Of a stretch of 64,000 nt of DNA, positions 29,216-40,732 are shown one piece after another. Under the pieces are notes generated by a model. The model was not told the DNA's origin. It worked only from the letters and a program-made list of their open reading frames with translations, and ran no database searches. The translations under genes and the position numbers were made by a program. The DNA comes from Symbiodinium natans. Its lineage: Eukaryota > Sar > Dinophyceae > Suessiales > Symbiodiniaceae. Each line of letters opens with the position of its first letter. Position 1 is the first letter of the stretch. The stretch is taken from contig CAJNDS010002247.1 of assembly GCA_905221605.1 (NCBI GenBank), forward strand, positions 233,501-297,500, given 5' to 3'.

Positions 29216-29471
29216 CTCGTGTGGGCAGGAAGCTCCACAGCGGGGTTACGCAGGGTTCTCTTTTCCACCAAGCAGGAACAACACAACAAACAACATCTGA
29301 GTTCTTGTCCTATGACATCTTCAGTAGTACTGTACACTATACATGTGGACTTCTCTCGTTGTATGCTATACATGTTGACTACTCTCGAAAAAATAAGTCC
29401 TGCAGGTGGCAAGGGCTCCTGTGCTGTAGACCTTGAACCCATGCCACAAACCAGCTGCTGAGTCATCCGCG
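29216..29471 (-). repeat. 5' LTR of element 1
   Basis: 256 bp, the partner of 19063-19318. Followed by ACCCT (29472-29476), the right copy of the target-site duplication. Confidence 0.96.
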
Positions 29472-29540
29472 ACCCTAAACCCTAAACCCTAAACCCTAAA
29501 CCCTAAACCCTAAACCCTAAACCCAAAACAACCCTAAAGC
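29472..29540. repeat. CCCTAAA array right of element 1
   Basis: Continuation of the array interrupted by the insertion; about eight units with the target-site duplication at its start. Confidence 0.92.
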
Positions 29541-32500
29541 CCCCAAACCCTGGCCCAGTCAAGAGCGCGAAGAAGAAGCTGCGACGGTCCCGGGCTACGC
29601 GGAAGACCCGGCCCCCCCCGCCGGACCAGGGCTCCGGCCACGACTGCCCCATCTGTGGGGGAACCCAGCTGTTAGGTTTAGGGTTTAGGGTGTAGGGTTG
29701 AGGGTTTCAAAAAGGGTTTCGGGTTTAGGGTCTTTCGAAAAGGGTTTAGGGTTTAGGGTTCTCCCGATGTACCATGGGGCAACGTGTAACCCTAAACTTT
29801 AAACAATAATAACCCTAACCCGAAGCCAGAGATTCTATGGGCTGAAGAGCACAACCGGGCGAGAAGCAAGAGGTTTTGAGTTCATTGGAGGCAAGCATCA
29901 ATGCACATATGCAGTACAAGTTGCAGTTGAAAACGGTCAGAAAAACACACATACGCATCAATGCACATATGCAGTATGTGTAAACTGCAGGACATAGGTT
30001 TACAGCATCATTCAATCAGCGCGATTCAACATGAGACCGGTCAATGCTTCTAGTTCATACATTAGCACAACTACACAAGTATGCGCTGCGCTGAAGTCAT
30101 CGTGTGGAATATGGAGTTTTTTGCTGTGCATTTCACAAACTGCTAGCATTGTAGTCCCCGTTGCTGTTTTGCAGCGGCCGGGTTGGGTGGGGGTGGGGTG
30201 GGGGTTGGAACACTCCTGGGCTCAACCCTCAGCCCGGGTCCTTGCTATGGACCACTAAGGGCTTTCGCGTTTCGGGCCATGCTCAGCCGATGCTCAGATA
30301 CATGGAATCCTGGAGTTGCTATACGTGCTTAGGGGGTCGTCATCATCCGTATTCTTCGTGGGATTCGAAAATTCGCCGCGATCAGCCGTGATGACTCTTG
30401 TTGCTGCTTGCTACATCCAATGACCTCCGTTGCTGAAGTCTGGGCGACCCAAGGCCATGAGACCTACAGCGCGCAGATTTTCCCGGTGGTGCAAGCTCCC
30501 TGACGCCCGGCTAACGGCCTTCAAGCCCCAAGCCCTCAACCCTAAAACTCGAAAAAAGGGGCAGGGAGGTTGAGCAAAAGCGCTCACACTTGCGTGAAGC
30601 CCTGCAGTGCGACTTGGTCATCTAGGCGGGTCTGCCAAAAACCACAACGTTGTGACGTTTAGGCTTAGTGGCCGAGAGGGTCATGCTATAGAGGTTTATT
30701 CTGATAGTCAGAATACGGACGTACGGAGACTGTTGCTGTACGGGGTGGGCTTAACCTAAGACTTCTTGCGGCTACATGTCCTGACGCCTCGGCAGACATG
30801 TGCGCCACCGCGCAACGCCTACGATGTGCACAGCAGCCTCAAAGAGCACTGTCGTCCACAGTGACGTGCTCGCCTGACATTAAGATGGCCAGTTGATAAT
30901 CGCGCAGGTGCCCCGACTTCGCAAGACAGAGCGATGGCTTGTTGCCGTGCAGCTGCACCCATGCCAACGTGACCCAAGTCAGTATAAGACATCAGCCAGC
31001 GCATGCAGCAATGAGGCACACACAACTCCAAAAGCCTCGTCAAAGCCGATCTCCAAGTGTTAATTGCGGGCTTCAAAGCAAGCCCTCGCTCCCGGCAAAG
31101 AAGCCCTGCTTATCCTCCGCAAGGCGGGGTTCTTGCTTAAAGCATTCTTCAATGGCGTCGACCTTTGCGCAGTTCCTGAGTCGGCCTTTACCTTGGAAGT
31201 TTTCTTTCCCAACGATCAAGTTTTCTGATTGGCTTTCTTTCGCCGATCGTACACAACGCAATGCCAACCCATCTTGGGTACTGCTGCAGTCATCCTAATG
31301 GGGAGCACTCCTGTTGAGGTGTTGTCGGCGCATGGCACAAACGCGTTCAATCCAAAGCAACATCTCAAGCTCTAGACGTACTGGTTCTCCGTAGGGACAC
31401 TGGGAAGGAGGCACCTGATGCTCCAACACCAACCAACTCTAAACCCAGTCAGCTGGGCAGGAGTGTGAGAACATTATCATTAAACCTTAAACCTTTAGGT
31501 ATTGGTAACATGGCCACCTCGGATTTCGACTCTCACGCTCGCGCAAGCACGCAAGGGCTCTGTTCGGGTGCGGCACGGGTTGAGGGGTTTCGGGGTGTTA
31601 GGGGGCGGTTTGGGGCTTAGGGTCTGGGGATCTAGGGTTCAAGGTTTAGGGTTTTGGAGCTTTGTTCAGCGCTCTAAGATGTAAAAGGCTTGGGGTTTCC
31701 TAAACCCCAAACCCTAATTAAGCGGGGAAAGGGCTGGGACGGACAAAAAATATTTTGCTCCAACAGGACGCAGCTCCGAAAGGCACATGAGCAACGAGGG
31801 ACTCCCCTGCAGTGCGATGCTCTGCATCAGCTAGGCAGGTGGCAAACAAAAATTATGCGGGTGGCAAAAATGGCAAAAAACCGAATTACTAAACCCTAAA
31901 CCCTAAACCCTAAAAGCCGTGGCTAGTCGGGTGGCAAAAATCCCGAAAAGCCCAAAAAAATCGAAACCCCAAAACCCGAGGTGGCCATGTGACCTGCGCC
32001 TCCTGCAGCCTCCAGTGGCAGCAGAAGAAGCCCGCCGCGGTCCCAAGCGGCGGGCTCCAGGGTTGTCTTGTTTGGGGTTTAGGGTTGAGGGTTTAGGGTT
32101 TATTTGGGGTTTAGGGTTTAGGGTTTTAGGGTTTAGGGTTTAGGGTTTAGGGCCGGAGCCTTCGCCTGGATTAAAAAAAGGCATATATAAACAAGCCCTA
32201 GATGAAATGGCTCCTCTGCATCCCGCCCCTCAAAAGTACCTTAAACTATAACAGGGGATGGGTGTGCATGAACAAGGTGTATTTGGGCTCACTGGAACCC
32301 TTGACCGTGGCCATTTTTCGTGCTCAAGGACAGCATCTTTGCAGGACAATGGCACGGGAAAGCCATTGCAAAAGACCTGCAATCGAGCAGAGCCAACATG
32401 AGGCTGGCGGGGTTCAGGGTCTAAAAATAAAAAAGGGGCTTCAGGGCCTTCAATGCCTCGTGTTTTGCTAGCAGGGATGGTTGCAAGATCTCGCTGCCAA

Positions 32501-32796
32501 GCTCCAAGCTCGTCGGAATCTCGAAACATTCGCAATGGCATTTTGTCGCAACACATCCTATATCACAGAGCCGACATTCGCCCCCCCCCCCCCCCCCCCC
32601 CCCGCCCCCCGGGCCCAAAGCCCTTCAAAACCATGACATAGAACCAAAGAATCCCTAAACACCAAACCCTGAACCTGCCCCCTACATGTGGATCAGCTTA
32701 GGCAGGCAACTCTGTATAATACATGTGTATATGTGTGGTTATGTGTGTATACATATACATATATATATATATATGTATATATATGCGTGTGTGCGT

Positions 32797-32840
<44 letters not shown>

Positions 32841-32957
32841 ATGTGTGTGTGTGTGTGTGTGCATCCTTGGGAGCACTTCCCGCATCTGCTGCATGATGCT
32901 CAAGTGGAAGGTTAGTGGCTTAGGGCCTTACACGTCATTTACCCCTCTTTCCCCGCT
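29541..32957. other. Gene-poor stretch with weak exon-like pieces
   Basis: A basic frame at about 29559-29670 (KKKLRRSRATRKTRPP, then CPICGG) could be an exon, but it is not chained to anything. A 22-bp direct repeat GCATCAATGCACATATGCAG(TA) occurs at 29893 and 29956. Telomere-like units lie at 29680-29760, 31885-31915 and 32073-32155. Copies of a short A-tailed motif occur at 30597, 31806 and 31919. Nothing else is recognisable. Confidence 0.45.
32719..32862. repeat. AT/TG microsatellite
   Basis: (TA)n and (TG)n dinucleotides with intermixed CATATA, producing Cys/Val and Tyr/Ile-rich frames of no coding meaning. Confidence 0.9.
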
Positions 32958-33385
32958 TTGGGCGCCAACATGGCTGCGGAGCTGTGGCCATGGCTCAACG
33001 CCACGATGGAGCTTTGGAGCTCCTTGCTGGGCTGCCAGGCTGCGGCGTAGGCGGTAATACGCACAACTCAGTGTCCTTTCTGCCTTTTCCGCCTTGGCAG
33101 GCCTGCACCTTCAAGAGCTCCGAGGCCTCAATCCCCAAGTCCTAGAACCCTAAGGTTTCATTGAAGCCCTGTGGCGCCCCCTTGCAGGAGGAGATCCTTG
33201 TTGAAGCTCATGTCACAGAGGCCATGGCCCGCGTGCACGAAACTTCCCAACCTTAAGCCCAAAGCCCTCGACCGCGGCTGTCTTAAACTCTCTGGCCTGC
33301 GCCCACAGGAAATGCCACAGGCCTCCGAGGCAAATGTTTTCCGGTGCATCCAGCTGGAGCCTCAGCGCTTGGAAGCAGATTCCAG
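32958..33385 (+). CDS. Cluster of exon-like segments, function unknown
   Basis: Three short GC-rich frames on the + strand: NMAAELWPWLNATMELWSSL (about 32968-33048), EEILVEAHVTEAMARVHE after a TTGCAG acceptor (33188-33250), and EMPQASEANVFRCIQLEPQR after CACAG (33309-33390). They resemble the confirmed exons in size and flanks. The family is not recognised, and phase between them was not verified. Confidence 0.35.
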
Positions 33386-34986
33386 ATTTCTCAAGCCGAA
33401 GCCGTTCATGTTGCAAATGCCGAGGTGCCGACGTCTTTCAGCAGACGAGCCTCTCCAAGCAGTTGTGGCCCACAAGCCTACGCAAGCAGGGCTCCCAGTA
33501 GCCTTTTCCCGGAGCCAGGGGAGAATCTTACCAACCGCCGGTTGAACCACAGGCGGGTGCAGCGGGTCCATCCCTAAATTGGTCAAAACGGGGCCAAATC
33601 CCCACCTCCGATGGTTTTCGAGGGTCCGACATGGTGCCCACAACTTGCCTGTCACCTAAGGGTCGGCTTAAGCTAAGCGCCCCTTAGGTGGAAGGCGAGC
33701 CTTGCCTCCTCCACCTACCGAACTAACTTTTCCCCCGTCGTCCCCCCCCCCCCCCCACAAGTCTTCTCAGGTTCGCAAGGGGCGGCCGCTCGCTGTAGGA
33801 TTGTCAGGATGCAGGAGTTTAGCATGCGCAAGGCTTCGGGGGATGTTTCTGATTGCATGCTCGTGTCGAGCGGCAGTCGCTATTCAGGTTCGTGGCTGCG
33901 CACATGGGCCGTTCTGCGGACGCTGTGCAAGCAGCGTGCGCAAGCAGGCAGGACGTTTGCCGAGATTTCGGCAGCAAGGTTGGTTGCCGTAGTTCAGGGT
34001 CCTTAGGGCACGTGGTGTGCGAACCAAACCCTCAACTCCAAGCCGCGAATCCGCCTAGTTCACCGTGTGACTCTGGCTCTAAACCCTCCCCAGCCCCTAA
34101 AGGCCCCTAAGCCCTATGGCCTATGGCCCTGCATGGTGCCGCCTTCCCCGAAGGTGTTGGGCCTTTGCGTCTGCCGCGCTTTGGTTTCAGAGTTCCGTCG
34201 CGGGCTTGGCGTTTCATGGCTCTGGGGCTCAGGGCTTCGTGGGCTCATGGGTCCAGGGTTCCTGGGTTTAGGGTTTAGGGTATAGGGTTTAGGGTTTCTT
34301 TCAAAAGGAGGTTTAGGGCTCAAAGTGGAAGACCCGAACCCTACGTCGATCCCTGAAGCCCCAGGCCTTTGAACGATCTCTGTGACATTGATACGCTGCA
34401 CGTGCCTCAGAATGCTGAGCTCAGCCGTCGTGGCACTGGGCCATGGCATTGAGCGTTCGACTGCCCGTACTTGATCACAAGGTTGGCACATTCCGATTCG
34501 ACGAAGTGACGCAACCAGACTTCTGTGGGCATGTCTTAAATCGCGTAGCTCATCAAACACCTATCTCAGCAATGGATAAAAAGCCCTTTCTAGCATTTTC
34601 TAGCCTTGTTTTCAACTATCCGCGGTTCTTGAAGCGTACATGCGAAAGTTGAGACATTCTCATGGCCCTTGCGTGCTTCAAGGCCCGAAGCTATTGTCCC
34701 AATCTAGGCATGATCTTCGCTTTAGCCGAAAGGCAAGAACGTTCTTCCGGGCCTGGAAGATTTAGTTGCGGAGGAACCCGCGCAAGCGACAGAAACCTGT
34801 ACCTCCATCGGCGCCCCCGCGCGCCTCAACGCAGAACCTTGCTCGATTGGCAGCTCGCCTTCTGACTCGGAGCTTTAGAGCGGACACTCCCATCCCGAAA
34901 CCCGAGGAAGGGAAAGTCTCTCTCGCGAGAAGAAAAAGGATGCCCAAGGGTCCCTGAACTTAAGTCCTTTGGGTCCTGAATCATCC

Positions 34987-35165
34987 TTAGTTGTATGCAT
35001 ATATGTGCATATGTACACATATATGTATATATATATATGCACATATATATATATATAGATACATATGGGGGGTACCATATGTGTGTGTATATACACACAC
35101 ATATATATATATATATACACATATACATGTTTTGTATGTGTATACATGTAAGTTTTTACACGTAT
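34987..35165. repeat. (TA)n/(CATATA)n microsatellite
   Basis: About 170 bp of CATATATG-type dinucleotides with embedded palindromes (cruciform-prone), directly before an exon-like segment at 35195. Confidence 0.9.
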
Positions 35166-35194
35166 ACACAGAAAGAACATACGCAGTGCCGCAG

Positions 35195-35305
35195 GCCAAG
35201 AAGCTGAGACCCGACGTGGCCGAAGGGGAGGCCCGACACGAAGACACTGCCGAGGCCAAGATCGCCTCCCTGAGGAATGCGCTTGAGAGCCGCGGTAGCC
35301 CCAAG
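35195..35305 (+). CDS. Exon-like segment, possibly N-terminal part of the HECT gene
   Basis: Acceptor GCCGCAG, 37 codons (AKKLRPDVAEGEARHEDT and on to LESRGSPK), GT donor at 35306; exactly phase 0. Charged and helical. Its membership of the HECT gene 18 kb downstream is inferred only from strand and style. Confidence 0.45.
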
Positions 35306-35489
35306 GTCTGTTTTTCTTTTTCCTTTTTCTGGGGGGGGGGGGGGGGGGGGAGGGTTTGGGGCGCTTTGTGCGGGCTTAGGCTTGCCGAGGGCTTCAGGGT
35401 GTAGGAGGGTTTACAGAGCAGGCGTTTGGCAACTTGCTTGGGGGGGAATTCGGCAGGCTTTTGGGATTCCGTGTTGAGAAGCCGAGGAG

Positions 35490-35612
35490 TCCGGAAGAGG
35501 GCGGCCCCACCGTCGAGCAGCTGGAGGGCGTCAGGGAAATCGTCGAGAGGCAGCCCTTTGGCTTCCGCTCGACGGACTGCAATCTGGCGCTGAAGCGCCA
35601 GCTGCACCTGGG
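35490..35612 (+). CDS. Exon-like segment
   Basis: The frame SPEEGGPTVEQLEGVREIVE continues through RQPFGFRSTDCNLALKRQLH. Boundaries are uncertain. It looks like a genuine helical coding segment. Confidence 0.42.
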
Positions 35613-35893
35613 ATTGGAAACCTGAAAACCCAAGCGTAAATCGCAAGGGTAAGAACCCCAAAGGTGAACCTCAAACTCAGCCCTCCAAACCTGAACCTTA
35701 GACCCCTGAGCCCTGGCTTCTGACCCTGGAGCACCCACAAAGGAAGGAAAGAATAGTAAACAAAGTGATCGGAAGACGACATTCCTTCATTCTTTACCCA
35801 ACTCCACCAAGACCCCTCCCAATGCCCCACATACCATCACACCCCTGTGCCTTCAAACCACTAAAACTCCTGGCGGGTGGCAAAAAAGACCTT

Positions 35894-36170
35894 GAACCCT
35901 AAACCCGCCCTAAACCCCAAACCCCAAACCCCAAACCCCAAACCCCAAACCCCAAACCCCAAACCCCAAACCCCAAACCCCAAACCACCCCAAACCCCAA
36001 ACCCCAAACCCCAAACCCCAAACCCCAAACCCCAAACCCCAAACCCCAAACCCCAAACCCCAAACCCCAAACCCCAAACCCCAAACCCAAACCCAAACCC
36101 CAAAACCCCAAACCCCAAACCCCAAACCCCAAAACCCTAAACCCTAAACCCTAAACCCTAACCCCAAAGC
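35894..36170. repeat. Homogeneous CCCCAAA array
   Basis: About 33 copies of the variant CCCCAAA (TTTGGGG on the other strand) with two local slips, flanked by a few CCCTAAA units. A second array of the same variant lies at 63535-63705. Confidence 0.95.
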
Positions 36171-36179
36171 AATCTCCAG

Positions 36180-36297
36180 GTTCCAGCTGCTTCCACGCCT
36201 TGGCCTGCTGCACAAATCGAAGGACTTGGGCCTGCAGCGAGCGCTGGCGGACTTTGTGGACACCCTCCTCCGCACCTGCGCAGCCCAGGAGTTCCAG
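36180..36297 (+). CDS. Exon-like segment (helical)
   Basis: Acceptor TCTCCAG, then FQLLPRLGLLHKSKDLGLQR through ALADFVDTLLRT to EFQ, GT donor at 36298. Leucine-rich helices suggest an alpha-solenoid, as in the N-terminal regions of large HECT ligases; this is inference. Confidence 0.5.
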
Positions 36298-36304
36298 GTT
36301 TAGT

Positions 36305-36340
36305 CCTTAACCCTAAACCCTAAACCCTAAACCCTAAACC

Positions 36341-36400
<60 letters not shown>

Positions 36401-36436
36401 ACCCTAAGCCCTAAACCCCCCCCCCCCCCCCCCCCG
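36305..36436. repeat. CCCTAAA/CCCTCAA array with C-run
   Basis: Starts as CCCTAAA, switches to nine CCCTCAA units, returns to CCCTAAA and ends in an 18-nt C homopolymer. Confidence 0.92.
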
Positions 36437-36764
36437 TTTGAGGACTGTTTTTTTTCGGAAAATTATCCCCAGGCCAGGGTTTAGGGCCCAGCCCAGGGTT
36501 CCACAGGCTTCTTGGGTTTGGGGTTGAGCTCTGATTGCGGGAGCCTACTGTGTGAAATCGCAGAAGGCCTGCTGCCAAAAAACGGTTGAAGGTTGAAAGC
36601 CTGTTGCAAGAGGGGTTGACGGTAGTCAAAGGGTGCTGGCGCCAGGTTTCGGGCGTAGGGCTTGGAAACCCGACAGAAAACACATCATGAGCCCGGCAAA
36701 AACCCTATGCTCTTTAAAACCCTGTTTTCAAAGCCCTCTAACAGCCCTCTAACAGCCCAATCCC

Positions 36765-36852
36765 TACAAACCCCAAACCCCAAACCCCAAACCCCAAACC
36801 CCAAACCCTAAACCCTAAACCCTAAACCCTAAACCCTAAACCCTAAACCCAA
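36765..36852. repeat. CCCCAAA to CCCTAAA array
   Basis: Five CCCCAAA units followed by seven CCCTAAA units, a boundary between two variants inside one array. Confidence 0.92.
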
Positions 36853-37173
36853 ACAAAAACGAAGTCTTTTGTTGCAGCCCCTGATGCGAAAGCCCAGGAA
36901 AAGGCTATGCACAGGGCTCCCGTGATCGCCGGGATGTTGCGTGGCCCTCTTTTGGCTGAAAGTTTGTTGGGGCGGGGGGGGGGAGTGTTTTTGGGGTCGG
37001 TTCAAAGAGAGGTGCAAAAAGGGTTTAGGGTAGGGGGTTTCGGGGTTTCGGGGATTGGGGGTGCGCGATGGGCAGGGTTTGGGGGGTTTTGGTTTCGGGC
37101 TTGGGAGAGCTGAGAAATCTGGGCTTCGGAGATGGGGAGGGGTGGGGGCTTGATATTTTTTCTAACGCGCGAC

Positions 37174-37268
37174 CCTAAACACTAAACCCTAAACCCTAAA
37201 CCCTAAACCCTAAACCCTAAACCCTAAACCCTAAACCCTAAACCCTAAACCCTAAACCCTAAACCCCA
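37174..37268. repeat. CCCTAAA array
   Basis: About thirteen perfect units ending directly at the acceptor of the next exon-like segment. Confidence 0.93.
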
Positions 37269-37390
37269 TGAGTTCGAGCGCCGAGGTGATCGCTTCGGGA
37301 GCCTACCTGGCCTGCATGGAGGCTTTGGGGTCCGCGGAGAGTGTGGAAAGTGTGGCAGCGGTCCACACGCACCCGGGCCTGATCCGTTGC
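37269..37390 (+). CDS. Exon-like segment
   Basis: After CCATGAG the frame reads SSAEVIASGAYLACMEALGS and on through VESVAAVHTHPGLIR, where TTTAGGG repeats (37391-37447) begin. Small-residue-rich helices. The exon is bounded on both sides by telomere-like arrays. Confidence 0.45.
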
Positions 37391-37693
37391 GGTTTAGGGT
37401 TTAGGGTTTAGGGTTTAGGGTTTAGGGTTTAGGGTTTAGGGTTTAGGGGGGGTTGGGGGGGGGGGGGGTGGCTTCAGGGCTTGTGGGGCGGCTGCTGGCC
37501 GGGGGGGGGTGGTTCCTGGCCTTGGGTGTAAAGGACGAAAGCTTCTTTAGGGTTGAAGATTTCGGGCTGGGCTGATTTGGTTCCAGATATGGGGCTTTCT
37601 GTGGCCCGTCCTAGACTTTTATTTTGTTGGTTGGGGTTGGGGACTTGAGGCTGCGAGGAACATGCCCCGCTCTTCCCCCATGTGGCACGTAAG

Positions 37694-37761
37694 GTACCTC
37701 CATCTCTCCGACTACGTGGCGTTCTACGAGGCCTTCGGGAGCCAGCCGATCCCTGGAGCCG
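37694..37761 (+). CDS. Exon-like segment
   Basis: Acceptor GTAAG, YLHLSDYVAFYEAFGSQPIP then GA, GT donor (GTAAAG) at 37762. Confidence 0.5.
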
Positions 37762-37900
37762 GTAAAGTACTCCATTCTTTGGCCTTTCCGTCTTCATCTC
37801 CCCCCACACCCCCCGTCCCCCGTCCCCCCAAACTCAGAATCCTCAGCTCGGTGCCTTCGCCCCTCAGCCCGAGCTCCCCACGTTGCCAAATTTCCAACAG

Positions 37901-38028
37901 GACTTCATCGGCATGCACCCGGACTTCTGGCATCCGGACCTCTTCCGGGCAGTTCTGAGGCACCTGCCTAGCATCATCCAAGTCCCCGACGGCATAGAGG
38001 TGGACGACCCTCAGCTCTGGCTCGCCAA
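37901..38028 (+). CDS. Exon-like segment
   Basis: Acceptor TCCAACAG preceded by a pyrimidine-rich tract; DFIGMHPDFWHPDLFRAVLR then HLPSIIQVPDGIEVDDPQLW. Strongly protein-like. The 3' end is approximate. Not assigned to a family. Confidence 0.55.
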
Positions 38029-38160
38029 AACTATATCCTTCTCAAACTCCGCACCGCAAACCTTAACAAAACCCAAAAGAACACCTAAGAACTAACAAAA
38101 CCAAAAGAACACCTAAAAAATGAACCCTCAAGAAAAACCCAAGCAACCCCACAAGCTCAG

Positions 38161-38238
38161 GAATGGGCCCTGCGCTGCCCGGACATCGAAGCCGCAATCA
38201 AGTGCCTCTTCTGCTTCCTGCTGTTCTGGACGGCGAAG
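38161..38238 (+). CDS. Exon-like segment
   Basis: Acceptor AGCTCAG, exactly 26 codons (EWALRCPDIEAAIKCLFCFL then LFWTAK), GA donor at 38239. Confidence 0.52.
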
Positions 38239-38510
38239 GAGAGCGCAGAGCCGAAACCTCTCGAAGCCAAGAAGAAAGCCAAAGGGGATATGGGGTCATT
38301 GTAGGGCGTTATTGGTTCGTTAGTTAGGGTTTCTTAGGGCTTGCTAGGGTTTATTCGGTCTGAATAGGGTTTGTTCGGGTCGACATTGAGGTTTGTGGGG
38401 GTTTTCGGCCACGACCCCCCCCCCCCCTCCCTCCCCAAAGATAAAGCCCATGTTTGAAGGAAAGCAGCGAGCGGTTCACCTTCGAGGCTCCATCCCACGG
38501 TGTTTCCACA

Positions 38511-38690
38511 CCTAAACCCTAAACCCTAAACCCTAAAGCCTAAACCCTAAACCCTAAAGCCTAAACCCTAAACCCTAAACCCGAAACCCGAAACCCGAAA
38601 CCCGAAACCCTAAACCCCAAACCCCAAACCCTAAACCCTCAACCCCAAGCCCCAATCCCCAAACCCAAACCCCAAACCCTAAACTCAAAC
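38511..38690. repeat. Mixed CCCTAAA/CCCGAAA/CCCCAAA array
   Basis: Variant units occur in small blocks (CCCTAAAGCC, CCCGAAA x4, CCCCAAA), showing successive local expansions. Confidence 0.9.
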
Positions 38691-38882
38691 CGCCGGGAAC
38701 TCTAAGTCCAAAACCCCCAAGGAGCTCCAAGCCCTAGTTTAATAAAGGGTTTATGGTTCATCTGCCTGAGTGGGAATTCGAGTAGTCTAAGGGTGCATGA
38801 CCCCCAACTTTAGGGGTTCAATGTTGTCCCTCCAAGGCAGTTGGGGGAAGGGGGGGGGGGGGGTGGAGGGCTGTGGGAGAAG

Positions 38883-38971
38883 GTGGCTGAAGCTCTGCCG
38901 TTGCTCAACGCGGCGCTGGATGCCATTGAGCGGAATGACGCCGACCTGACAGTTGCAGCACATGAAATGCT
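38883..38971 (+). CDS. Exon-like segment
   Basis: Acceptor GAAG, VAEALPLLNAALDAIERNDA then DLTVAAHEM, GT donor at 38972. An alpha-helical repeat style. Confidence 0.5.
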
Positions 38972-38978
38972 GTATGCT

Positions 38979-39110
38979 CTAAGCCCTAAGCCCTAAGCCC
39001 GAAGCCCTGAGCCCTAAGCCCGAAGCCCTAAGCCCGAAGCCCTGAGCCCGAAGCCCTGAACCCTAAGCCCTTAGCCCTTAAGCCCTTAGCCCTTAAGCCC
39101 GAAGCCCTGA
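38979..39110. repeat. CCCTAAG/CCCGAAG variant array
   Basis: About eighteen degenerate units in which the third A of the telomere unit is G (CCCTAAG, CCCGAAG, CCCTGAG, CCCTTAG). Confidence 0.88.
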
Positions 39111-39370
39111 GGCCGAATCCCAAAACCATGAGCTATCGGATCCTGAAGCTAGAGCCTCCTTTCTACTTTTACTGCCACTCTTGTGTTGTTGGGGCGCACG
39201 AGTCTCTCTTGCATCAGCTCCCCGCGCCTCCAAGACTCTAAGCCCTACTCCTAGCCATTGCCCTGCAGTGTGTCCGAGAGGTCTGCGAGGCAGGTGGCAA
39301 AAAGCAACTCTCAACCCTCAACCCTAAGCCCGAAACCCTGAACTTACGAAGCTGCCAAGTGTCCACTCAG

Positions 39371-39403
39371 GACTCGCGCTTTGGCACTGAGATCGGCGCC
39401 AAG
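39371..39403 (+). CDS. Short exon-like segment
   Basis: Acceptor CACTCAG, 11 codons DSRFGTEIGAK, GT donor at 39404. A similar short piece (CVREVCE) may lie at 39269-39289. Both are weak because of their length. Confidence 0.35.
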
Positions 39404-39973
39404 GTACGGGGCGACGCCTTAGAGGAGAGGCCCAGGGCTTGTGCAGGGTTTCGGGTTGAGGGGGGCTTCGGGCTTTCTAGGGGTTTAGGGGCTGAGAACT
39501 TTGCATGTCGTTGGCGCATGCTTTTGGCTTGTGCTGTCTTGTGAATATCATGACATGGGACGATGAGCCCGGATGTAAGGAAAACCAAACACAGGGTTTG
39601 AGGGCTGATTAGGGTCTAGGGTCTAGGGATGAGGGTGTAGGGGTCTGGAGGAGGACCTGAGGTTTCTGTGGGTTTTTGTCATCTGCAGCCTTTCACCCCT
39701 CCCAAAACCCCAAGTGTTTTTTTGCCACCCACATTTGGGTTTAGGATTTTCGGTTCAGCCTGTTCGAACTTTTCGGCCTTCTTGGGCTTCTCATAGCCAT
39801 GCGGAGTCTTGAAGGACATGTCATTATATAAAGGCACAAACCCACCCCCCCCCCCTCCCCAAAAAGATCAACCCCTAAACCCTAAACCCTAAACCCTAAA
39901 CCCTAATCCCTAAACCCTGCTAGACGGGTGGCAAAAACAAAACCCTCGACCCTACACCACCCTGGAGCCAGAG

Positions 39974-40012
39974 AGGAGATGATCCGAGTTTGCGGACTCC
40001 TGACCCAGCACC
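39974..40012 (+). CDS. Short exon-like segment
   Basis: After CCAGAG the frame reads EEMIRVCGLLTQHP. Another candidate, RMKSCYHKMQE with a GT donor, lies at about 40348-40380. Protein-like but not verifiable. Confidence 0.3.
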
Positions 40013-40067
40013 CTGGACCTTTCCCTGGACCTTTCTAAGGGGCCACCCTCAACAGGGGGCCCAATTT

Positions 40068-40167
40068 TTGGGATGTTCCCCCTGAAACTAACAGTCCTTA
40101 ACAGGGAGTATAGTACCCCCTAGGAAAATCCCTATTAAGGACTTTTCGCGCAAGGGGAACATCCCAA
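40068..40167. mobile_element. MITE-like palindromic element, copy 4 (best preserved)
   Basis: 100 bp. Left end TTGGGATGTTCCCCCTGA, ACTAACAGTCCTTAACAGGG; right end CCCTATTAAGGAC and AAGGGGAACATCCCAA. The centre holds GTACCCCCTAGG. Confidence 0.78.
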
Positions 40168-40582
40168 CCAATACTCTTGTTGGTCTCTCTTTTCTTTTTA
40201 GACGGCTTGTTGTGCTGATAAGGCCTTGAGGGCTTATCGACCCCAGAAACTTCCTGAAATGCCCAACCCCAATCCAAATCCCTAAGGTGGGGATGTTCGA
40301 AGTAACAGAAGTCTTGTTCTGGTTCAGGGCATGGGTTTGGGGAGATTCGCATGAAGTCGTGCTACCACAAGATGCAGGAGGTCTTTAGTTATAAGGTCCT
40401 TAAGGGATGGCGGTTCATGGGGGAAGGTACCTAGAGAACCTTAGGGAAGCTGAGGGAGCCTTAGGGAGTAGTCGGGGGTATTAGGGAACCTTTGGGTTTA
40501 CCCCCTTGAACCCCCGCTCCCTGAAGGACCCCATAACTTACTGCGGCTTCTTTCTTGCCTTTCAGGATGCAAAGCAACAAGC

Positions 40583-40700
40583 CCCTAAACCCCCTCAAAC
40601 CCCCTCAACCCCCTAAACCCCCTAAACCCCCTAAACCCGCTAAACCCCCCTAAACCCCCCTAAACCCCCTAAACCCCCCTAAACCCCCCTAACCCTAAAT
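40583..40700. repeat. CCCCCTAAA octamer/nonamer array
   Basis: Units of 8-10 bp (CCCCTAAA, CCCCCTAAA, CCCCCCTAAA), a C-expanded derivative of the telomere unit. Confidence 0.9.
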
Positions 40701-40732
40701 CGAATCAGCAAACAGGTTCACGGTTAGGGTTT

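Larger units (their letters stand above)
19063..29471 (-). mobile_element. Complete Ty1/copia-type LTR retrotransposon (element 1)
   Basis: A 10.4-kb element flanked by two 256-bp LTRs and a 5-bp target-site duplication ACCCT. On the - strand the order is 5' LTR, primer-binding site, Gag-protease-methyltransferase-like frame, integrase, oxygenase-like, reverse transcriptase and RNase H frame, polypurine tract, 3' LTR. Integrase before reverse transcriptase and the YVDD motif place it in Ty1/copia. The LTRs differ at one base that I can see (A in the left, C in the right copy of GACTACTMTCG), so the insertion is recent. It lies inside CCCTAAA repeats. The two frames overlap with a -1 shift, so it is either an element using frameshifting or a copy with a single-base lesion. 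Confidence 0.97.

Noticed and set aside
34114-34560. A - strand 148-residue frame with basic helices as a possible RT fragment
   Set aside because: Half of it is telomere-like translation and no RT motif is visible.
32686-35207. Cys/Val- and Tyr/Ile-rich frames near 32690-33057 and 34875-35207
   Set aside because: They arise from (TG)n and (TA)n microsatellites.
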